Assembly (NCBI GenBank): GCA_020631735.1
Contig: JAIWYO010009558.1
Span: 1 to 64,000, forward strand
Reading direction: 5' to 3'
Length of the DNA: 64,000 bases
Source: Saccharum officinarum
Taxonomy: Eukaryota > Streptophyta > Magnoliopsida > Poales > Poaceae
In this document: positions 46,801 to 55,800 of the stretch, piece after piece
Position numbering within the stretch: the first letter of the stretch is position 1
How the letters are laid out: the number at the start of each line of letters is the position of its first letter
Program-made: the position numbers and the translations under genes
The notes under the pieces: model-generated
The model's database searches: none
Seen by the model: the letters and a program-made list of their open reading frames with translations, nothing else
Told to the model about the DNA's origin: nothing

Positions 46801-49800
46801 GGTACACAGGATTGTAATCCGTCCCTACTATATCCTAGTTTTGATATACTCTAACAAGGAGTATAGGATTTGATAGTTTTGGATTACTATGATATTAAAG
46901 CCAATTGCAAAGTTTCTTATGGTTATGTCGAAAAATGGTTGCTAGGTAACCAATTCAATGGAGTTGCACATGCGATTGTAAAATTTATTAGGGGCCTTGA
47001 TACAAATTATACTGTCGATAAATTTAGACATGTTTTTCTGAGCCTTGAATGAGTAGAATTAAAAATAATATTATGATAGTTGGATCAAATAATCCTTATC
47101 AATATTGCTAACTTGGCATATACTTGAAATGTACCCTTGTGTCATTGCATCACCATTCTGTAGTAGCCCTGGGATGAATTTGGTGTAAGGAATAGGAATC
47201 TTCTTAGGCCATCTTATATTGTTCCATTTAAATTGGTTATAAACTGAGTGCTGTACAACTGGCAACAGATCTATTTCGCAATGTACTATATTATTACAGA
47301 TTAACTGTTGGTCTTCAGGCTGGTTTCTTGTCGCTTATTTATCTTGGAACCCAATATTACTGTTGGAGTATGTGTTTAGGCCCATGAGGCTAAGGCCCAT
47401 GTGGCCCATGTATGGAAACTATATAGCTACCCTTCTAGGGTTAGCCAAGTAATGAAAATAATTCCCTAAAACATGGTATCTACAGCCTAGGTCTTTCCTT
47501 CTCTTCCCTGCCCGCCGCACCTGCCTGGCCAGGCCGCCGCCGGCCTCTGGGGCGCCGCCGCCGGCGTTTGCCCCCATGGATGGCCGTCCTCCACCTCCTC
47601 CCACCCTCTACTCCTACTTCCCCACCCGCTCTCCTCCTTCCTGGGCGCAGGTGCTCTCTGGAGGGGCTCCTCCCGCCGGCGCGCCGCCCGTCGGGGCTAC
47701 ACCCGCCGCTGGCCTGACCGGCCGTGGCCTTCCAGCTCCGGCCGCACCACTGATGGGGGGCCTCCCTGGCGCCCCTCTCTCCCTCCTTCCCACCCGCCCA
47801 CCACCCCCAGCTCCTTCTCCCGCCCTCTTCTTCACCGATCCGTCCGCCCAGGCTGCTGCTGCCGCCCTGGGCTTCACCGATCCGTCCGCCCTGGCTGCTG
47901 CTGCGTCTCCAGGGGGCGTGCCCACTCCAGGCGGCGCTGCTGCGCCTCCAGGCAACGCCATGGCCGCCGGGCCTCCTCCTCCCATCGGGGCGCCACTTCT
48001 TCCGCCCGCTGCTGCCACAGGGCCCGGCCTTCTTCCTCCTACAGCCGCTGGCCTTCTTCCTCCTACAGCCGCTGCTACTACAGCCGCTGGCCTTCTTCCT
48101 CCTACAGCCGCTGCTGCCACAGGGCCCGGCCTTCTTCCTCCTACAGCCGCTGCTGCCACAGGGCCCGGCCTTCTTCCTCCTGCAGCCGCCATGGGCTCTG
48201 GAGCCACCCGCATCTCTCTGTCTCCAGCAATCGCCGCCCCCACCCTTTGGGCCATGGGCACTGGAGCTGCTCACGCCCTGGCTACCACCCCCAACCTTGG
48301 GGCGGTGGGTGACGCCGCGGATGGGCTCACAGCCCCGGCAGCAGTCCTTCCTCCGCCGGTGGCACTTCCTGCCGGCCCACCGCCGGGGTTCCAGCCGCCG
48401 GCTACTGCTGCCGCTCTCCCTCTCTCGCTTGACGCGGTCATCGCGCCCATGCTGGCTGCTGCTCCTCCTTCTCCCGCAGCATGGCCGACCCCTGGCCTGC
48501 AGGCTGGCTACTGCCTTGCGTCCGGTGTGCCCGTCGGGACCGCCCTTCCCTTTGCTGGTGCGGCCCGCCCACCCGCGCTGCTGCCTTCGACCATCCCCTC
48601 CGCTTCTGCGCCCCTCTTTCCCGCGACATGGGCACCGCAGAGCACCACCTATCCTTCCTGGGCTCCGGCCGCTATTGGCGTGGCCCCGGCATCGCCCGGC
48701 CACCCTCCGGCGCTGCCCGCCGGCGCGGGCTACCCACTCGCGCCGCTCACCTCTGGCGCGGGCACTGACCAGGCCTGGGCACCGCATCCGTCCCCTACGC
48801 CACCGTCGTTTCTTGTGGGTTCTCCTCCCCCCGGGCCGAGCGGGGGTGGGGGGGGCCGTGGCGGACACCGTCGTCGCGGACGGGGACGTGGTGGGGGTTC
48901 TCGGTTCCATGACCCGTCAGGGTCCTTCCAGACTCCCGGGGGTGAGCCTCGCCTGCCGGCTGCCACCATGCTCGCTGCTGCTTCTCCCGGTTTTCAACCA
49001 GCAGCATTCCCATGGGCTACACCTTCCAGCGCCTCGCCCGGTTGGGACTCGGCGGCCTTGGCACACTCCTTCAGCACAATGGCCCCCAGAACTCCTGTCG
49101 GCCCACAGTGGATCGCCGATTCGGGTGCCACCTACCACACCACTCCTGACCCCACTATTCTCTCTTCCGTTCAACTTCCTTCTTCCTATCACCCTTCATC
49201 CATCATGGTCGCTAATGGGTCTTGCCTTCCTGTCACGTCTGTGGGTGCCGCCGGCGCTCATGGCTCCTTTCGTCTTCCTGATGTTCTTGTGGCACCTTCT
49301 ATGGTTCACAACCTTCTTTCTATTCGTCGGTTTACTGCTGACAATTCCTGTTCTGTAGAGTTTGACTCTTCCGGCCTCACTGTCAGAGATTTGGCTTCCC
49401 GCCGTCCTCTGCTTCGGTGTGACAGCACGGGTCCCCTTTACACCCTTCGCTTCCCAGCGTCACCTTCGTCTTCTTCGCCGACCCACTTGTCAGCTGCTTT
49501 CGCCACCACTCCTTCCTCCACCACTTGGCACCGGCGCCTCGGCCATCCTGGTCGTGATGCCCTGATGCAGCTCAGTCGTAGTTCTGACATTCGGTGTCCT
49601 CGGACTCACGATGAGCATTTGTGTCATGCGTGTCAGCTGGGCCGTCATGTCCGTCTTCCTTTCCATCGTTCTTCTTCCCAGACGGCTCACATCTTTGATC
49701 TTATACATTGCGACCTATGGACCTCTCCTGTCATCAGTGTTTCTGGCTACAAGTTCTATCTTGTGCTGCTTGATGATTTCTCTCATTACTCCTGGACTTT

Positions 49801-52800
49801 TCCTCTTCGTGCAAAGTCTGACGCTTTCCCCGCCATTCTCCACTTCTTCGCTTGGGTGTCCACCCAGTTCGGCCTCACCATCAAGGCCGTCCAGTGTGAC
49901 AATGGTCGCGAGTTCGACAACTCCGCCTCCCGTGCCTTCTTCCTCTCTCACGGTGTTCAGCTCCGCATGTCTTGCCCATACACCTCTTCCCAGAATGGCA
50001 AGGCTGAGCGGATGATTCGCACCACCAACGACACCGTGCGTACCCTTCTGTTTCAGGCCTCTCTTCCCGCTCGCTTCTGGGCTGAGGGCCTGCACACCTC
50101 CACCTACCTTCTTAACCGCCTTCCTTCCGCGGCTTGTCCCGCTCCCACTCCTCACCACGCCCTCTTCGGTACCCCGCCCCGGTACGATCACCTCCGCGTG
50201 TTTGGGTGTGCGTGTTACCCCAACACCGCTGCCACTTCTTCCCACAAGCTGGACCCTCGCTCCACGCTCTGTGTCTTCCTCGGGTACTCCCCGGATCACA
50301 AGGGGTACCGGTGCTTTGACCTTACCTCCCGACGGGTTCTCATCTCTCGCCATGTGGTGTTCGATGAGTCCGTCTTTCCTTTTTCCAGCACTACCACCCC
50401 TCCGGTACCTGACCCACCCTCCCTGTTTCCCACTGACCCGGTGGTCCAGCCACCTTTTTCGTGGCCTCCTGCAGGTACCGCTTCGCTGCGCGCCGGGCCG
50501 ACCCCCGGTCCCGGATCCCCAGCGGGTCCGGGTCCGTCGTCCTCGGGCGCGGCCCCGTCCTCTCCGGTTGGTGCAGACCTGGGGCCTTCGTCCCCCGCTT
50601 CTGCCCCGGGGGGTCGTGTCGGTCGCCGACGCCGGATCCCGTCCCGGCACCTGCCCCGGCACCTCCGTCGAGGTTCGCCGCGCCGGTACGGGTGTACCAG
50701 CGCAGGCCACGGCCGCCGCCGCTCGCGCTCCCTTCTCCACCGGGGACACCGACACCACCGCCACAGTCCCCGCCGGCCCGTGGTGCCCCGCCGGTCTACC
50801 ACCCGCCGCTGCTTCATCGACACCCGCGGCATGTCCACCCGATGGTGACACGACACGCGGCTGGCACCCTGCCGCCTCGCGCCCTCGAGGCTTCGACCGG
50901 CGACGCGGTGGTCTCTCCGGTACCCTCCTCCGTCCGCGACGCCCTGTTGGATCCTCACTGGCGCCGCGCGATGGAAGAGGAGTACGCCGCGCTACTCGCC
51001 AACCAGACGTGGGAGTTGGTGCCCCGGCCGCCGGGCGCCAATGTCGTCACCGGCAAGTGGATTTGGACCCACAAGCGCCGGGCCGACGGCTCTCTCGAGC
51101 GCTACAAGGCTCGGTGGGTCCTCCGGGGTTTCACTCAGCGCCCTGGCGTCGACTACGATGAGACCTTCAGCCCGGTGGTCAAGCCGGCCACTGTCCGTAC
51201 CGTGCTATCGCTGGCGCTTGCTCGGTCTTGGCCCGTCCACCAGCTGGACGTCAAGAACGCCTTCCTCCACGGCCTTCTCACCGAGACGGTGTACTGCAGT
51301 CAGCCGGCGGGGTTCGTCGACACCACCCGTCCTGACATGGTCTGCCGGCTCAACAGGTCCCTCTACGGCCTCAAGCAGGCACCTCGGGCGTGGAACCACC
51401 GGTTCGCCGCTTTCTTGCTGACCCTGGGGTTCGTGGAGGCCAAGTCTGATACGTCCCTGTTCGTCTACCACCATGGAGCTGACACTGCATACTTGCTTCT
51501 CTATGTTGATGACATTGTCCTCACCGCCTCCAGTGAGCCACTTCTCCGCCGGATCATCGCCGCTCTCCAGCAGGAGTTCGCGATGAAGGACCTGGGTGAG
51601 CTCCACCACTTCCTTGGTGTCACTGTTGAGCACCGTCCTACCGGGCTCCTACTTCACCAGCGACAGTACACTCGGGACATCCTGGAGCGGGCTGGGATGA
51701 CTGACTGCAACCCCTGCTCCACTCCGGTCGACACTCAGGGCAAGCTGTCCGAGGCTGAGGGACCACCGGTGGCCGATCCCACTGCGTACCGGAGTCTCGC
51801 CGGGGCCCTTCAGTACCTCACCTTCACCAGGCCGGACATCACCTATGCAGTTCAGCAGGTCTGCCTCCATATGCATGACCCACGGGAGCCTCACCTCACG
51901 GCTCTCAAGCGCCTCCTCCGCTACCTCCGGGGCACGCTCGACTACGGCCTCCTCCTCCACCGGGCCTCCTCCACCGACCTCGTCGTCTACACCGACGCTG
52001 ACTGGGCCGGGTGCCCGGATACTCGCCGCTCCACCTCCGGCTACGCCGTCTTCCTGGGTGGCAACCTGGTGTCTTGGTCGTCCAAGCGCCAGCCGGTGGT
52101 CTCCCGGTCCAGCGCCGAGGCGGAGTACCGCGCCGTTGCTAACGGCGTGGCGGAGGCCGCCTGGCTCAGGCAGCTGCTTGCGGAGTTGCACACTCCGCCC
52201 TCCCGGAGCACACTGATCTACTGCGACAACGTCAGTGCGGTCTACCTCTCCACCAACCCCATCCAGCACCAGCGGACGAAGCATGTGGAGATCGACCTCC
52301 ACTTTGTCCGTGATCGGGTGGCCATAGGCGAGGTGCGGGTCCTTCATGTTCCGACGACCTCCCAGTTCGCGGACATCTTCACCAAAGGCCTCCCGTCCTC
52401 GACCTTCGCCGAGTTTCGCTCCAGCCTCAACATCACCGGTGGCTAGTTGCGTCTGTGGGGGGTTGTGTGTGTTCTTTCTTGTTCAGCCTCGAACTCCGCT
52501 GCGACGGTAGTTCAGACTGCGGGGGGTGTTGGAGTATGTGTTTAGGCCCATGAGGCTAAGGCCCATGTGGCCCATGTATGGAAACTATATAGCTACCCTT
52601 CTAGGGTTAGCCAAGTAATGAAAATAATTCCCTAAAACAATTACCCAATATTATTCTTACAAACTTTGTTATATACGCTAATTTTGACCATGTGCTGATT
52701 GCATTACCCTTTTGTAATACTAAAGCAACTGCTGTAAATGTGTGCAGATTGTTGATAAGCTACAGTGGTATATTCAAAGTGGTGACACGGTAAAACATCT

Positions 52801-55800
52801 GTTTTCGTTTTATTACATTAATTTGGGTGGCCCTTGTTTGGTTATGATATAACATTGTGCTCTGATGAAAGTGCATAAGCTATGTGCTGCATTCTGAATA
52901 TATGGTCTTCTTTCACATTTTCTATTCTCATGAATTTGTGCAATACATTTTGCTCAGTTCATTGATTAAGGAAGATCTCAGAAGAAAAGGCTGTTGTACA
53001 ATGTACATGATATATTCTATCCATAACAAACTTAAACACCTAGTTGATGTCTCTGGTAATCTGGTTAAATCGAGTATATAGCTAAAAATTGGTTGGACAA
53101 TAGCAGTATTTATAAGAAACAAATATTATAAAAGGTGACAGTTCTTCGTTTTACCAGAGATCGTAAAATTTTGTATCTTAGTTCAGTTTATAGCCGACAA
53201 CATATAACTTTGTACACCATATATGTATGTTAATTCACCATGCTTCTGTTTCATTGCAAATATATCATAGCATGTATGTACGCTTTAAAGCTTTCTATAA
53301 AAGCTGGGTTTTCCTGAGTCAAAAATAAAATAAAATAAATCATAGCATGTATACCTGTCCATTGAAGCATAATGATTTTGATGCTCATGTAGACATTAAG
53401 TCACTCGGATTTCTATCCTCATGTTCATTTCATACAAACTTTGAAAGTTTATACCAATTCTTGTTTTTTCTTGTGTTAAGCAGAACTGACCATAATAGAT
53501 GATCAACAGATGCCACTTATTATGAGCCTTATTTTGTCATTTATTTTCTTATTCTTTACAGGTGGTTGATTTTTGCTGTGGTTCAAATGACTTTAGCTTG
53601 TTATTGAAGGAAACATTGGAATCTTCTGGGAAAAATTGCTTCTACAAAAATTATGATCTCATTCAACCAAAGGTGGTATACCTGTTAATTCTGCATTGGC
53701 CAGTGTCTGTTTGTTTGCGTTTTTAATATTTAGTAACGCCACCTATGAAGTTGTTTAAGTTTTGATTATGCTACATACTAGAGATGGCCTGAAATCACAC
53801 CTGATATCTTTTGCCACTTCATTTTAAATGTATTGTTAAAGTGTTCTACCACAGCTGACATGCAGAACATCGTCTTCAATTTTGTAGAATGATTTCAATT
53901 TTGAGAGACGAGACTGGATGACTGTTCAACCAGATGAATTGCCCACAGGATGCAGACTGGTACGATAACAGGAGCTTTACATGTTGAATTGCTCTCATCC
54001 CATTGGAGACATAATGTATCAGTTATTTAAGTTGATCAACTACTGTTATTCACAGGTCATGGGGTTGAATCCTCCCTTTGGGGTTAAAGCCTCTCTTGCG
54101 AACCAGTTCATCAACAAAGCCCTCACTTTCAAGCCAAAACTTATAATACTCATTGTTCCCAAATAAACTGAAAGGTTTCCCCTCTCCCTATCTTTCTGCA
54201 TGTTTTTTCGGTATTTAGGGTCGATGCTACAAAAGGATGGAGACATTGATGAAGATGTTAGGCATAGAATTTCAGCCGGCTGGTTGAAATGGCGTCAAGC
54301 TTCTGGCGTTCTCTGTGACAAAAGGGTGCCTCAGAAGCTGAAAGGTAAGTTCTATAGGACGGCGATTCGTCCGGCGATGTTATATGGTGCTGAGTGTTGG
54401 CCTACAAAAAGGCGACATGTCCAGCAATTGAGTGTAGCGGAGATGCGTATGTTGCGTTGGTGTTGTGGGCACACAAGGAGGGATAGAGTACGAAACGACG
54501 ATATTCGGGATAGGGTTGGGGTGGCACCAATTGAGGAGAAATTGATTCAACATCGGTTGAGATGGTTTGGACATGTCCAACGGAGGCCTCCTGAGGCGCC
54601 GGTGCGTAGTGGAGTTCTAAAGCGGACCGATAATGTAAAGAGCGGTAGAGGTCGACCTAAACTAACTTGGGACGAGTCCGTTAAGAGAGATCTTAAGGAG
54701 TGGAATATCCCCAAGGATTTAGCTATGGACAGGAGCGCTTGGAGATTAGCAATCAACGTGCCTGAACCGTGACCTTTTTTGTCTTGTGCCCTTTATGTCC
54801 CTTTATGTGTCTCCCTGTTTCTCGTCTCTTTTGGGTTTCATCTCTAGCCTACCCCAACTTGCTTGGGACAAAAGGCTATGTTGTTGTTGTTGTTGTTGTT
54901 GTAAAAGATATCTCATACCATTCCATTCTTGATATTGGATATAGATTGGACAAGAAATACCCACCATATGAGCTAATATGGCAGGACTCAGATCAGCTCT
55001 CCGGAAAGGTACTTCTGGACAGTAGTCTCCTTGATTACATCACATCCTCAGAATATTGCTATATTCTTTACTGACATTTTCTGTTGGGAAACTATGCAGT
55101 CATTCTATCTACCTGGATCTTTGGGTGTTGACAACAAGGTGATGGAGCAATGGAATATGTCACCTCCTCCGCTTTCTCTGTGGAGCCGTAGTGATTGGGC
55201 TAAGAGGCACTCAGAGATCGCCAAATCATGCTGGGAGCTTGGACTATTTGGAGCCATCGCAATCGTTGTGTTTTCGATGGAGCGGCTCCAAGTATTGCTG
55301 GGGCCTTAGTCATGGCTGGTGAGGAACGTCTGCTGTGGACCTTGGCTGCGGCTCGAGGACTATCCCTTTTATTTGTTCGCCTCTGAGGAGATTAGTTGCT
55401 TAGGTCAGTTTGGGTCGCCTTTATAGCCAGCTTAGGAGAGCAAAATGTGGGTTGTCATGTGCTGTATGTGTGAGTGCGTCGAGTTGGGGCGAGTGTTGTA
55501 AGAGTGTTGGGTTCTTACACCCACTGTCTTCTTAATATAATGATGCGCAGATCTCCTGCGTTTTTCCGAAAAAAAAAGATCGCCAAATCAATGAAGCACA
55601 TCCCCAATGAAATTGCGTCCTCTGGTGATTTGCAAATGGATATGACTGCATCTGTACCTACCACAGAGCATGTGGAGATAGATGATGCAGAGGTCGCAGG
55701 CATACCTCCCTGTTTTCTGGATCAGCTGATGTCTGACACGTTCCATGACCCAACAACTTCTCCAGGGGACTGCTGGAATGATACCAATGGGCGATCGCGG

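Larger units (their letters stand above)
47361..52639 (+). mobile_element. Young Ty1/copia element (113-bp LTRs, identical) in EDM2-like intron
   Basis: LTRs 47361-47473 and 52527-52639 are identical over all 113 bases, with a perfect ATTAC target duplication (47356-47360, 52640-52644). It is in the same orientation as the host gene, within the intron 46097-52747. The order PR-INT-RT-RNaseH is copia; very short LTRs fit the Ale/Retrofit group. Pol domains keep their catalytic motifs, but the N-terminal half of the first ORF is Pro/Ala-rich without recognisable Gag, and pol is in two frames. Confidence 0.95.

Noticed and set aside
48000..48200. Possible Gag zinc knuckle in the Pro/Ala-rich repeats
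   Set aside because: No Cys/His spacing of CCHC type anywhere before the protease.
47480..48910. 476-codon minus-strand frame rich in Arg/Lys/Gly repeats
   Set aside because: It is the complement of the Pro/Ala-rich ORF1 of copia element 2; codon bias of GC-rich repeats keeps it open. No family resemblance.
49715..50851. 378-codon minus-strand frame
   Set aside because: Lies opposite the integrase region of copia element 2 and is explained by its base composition.
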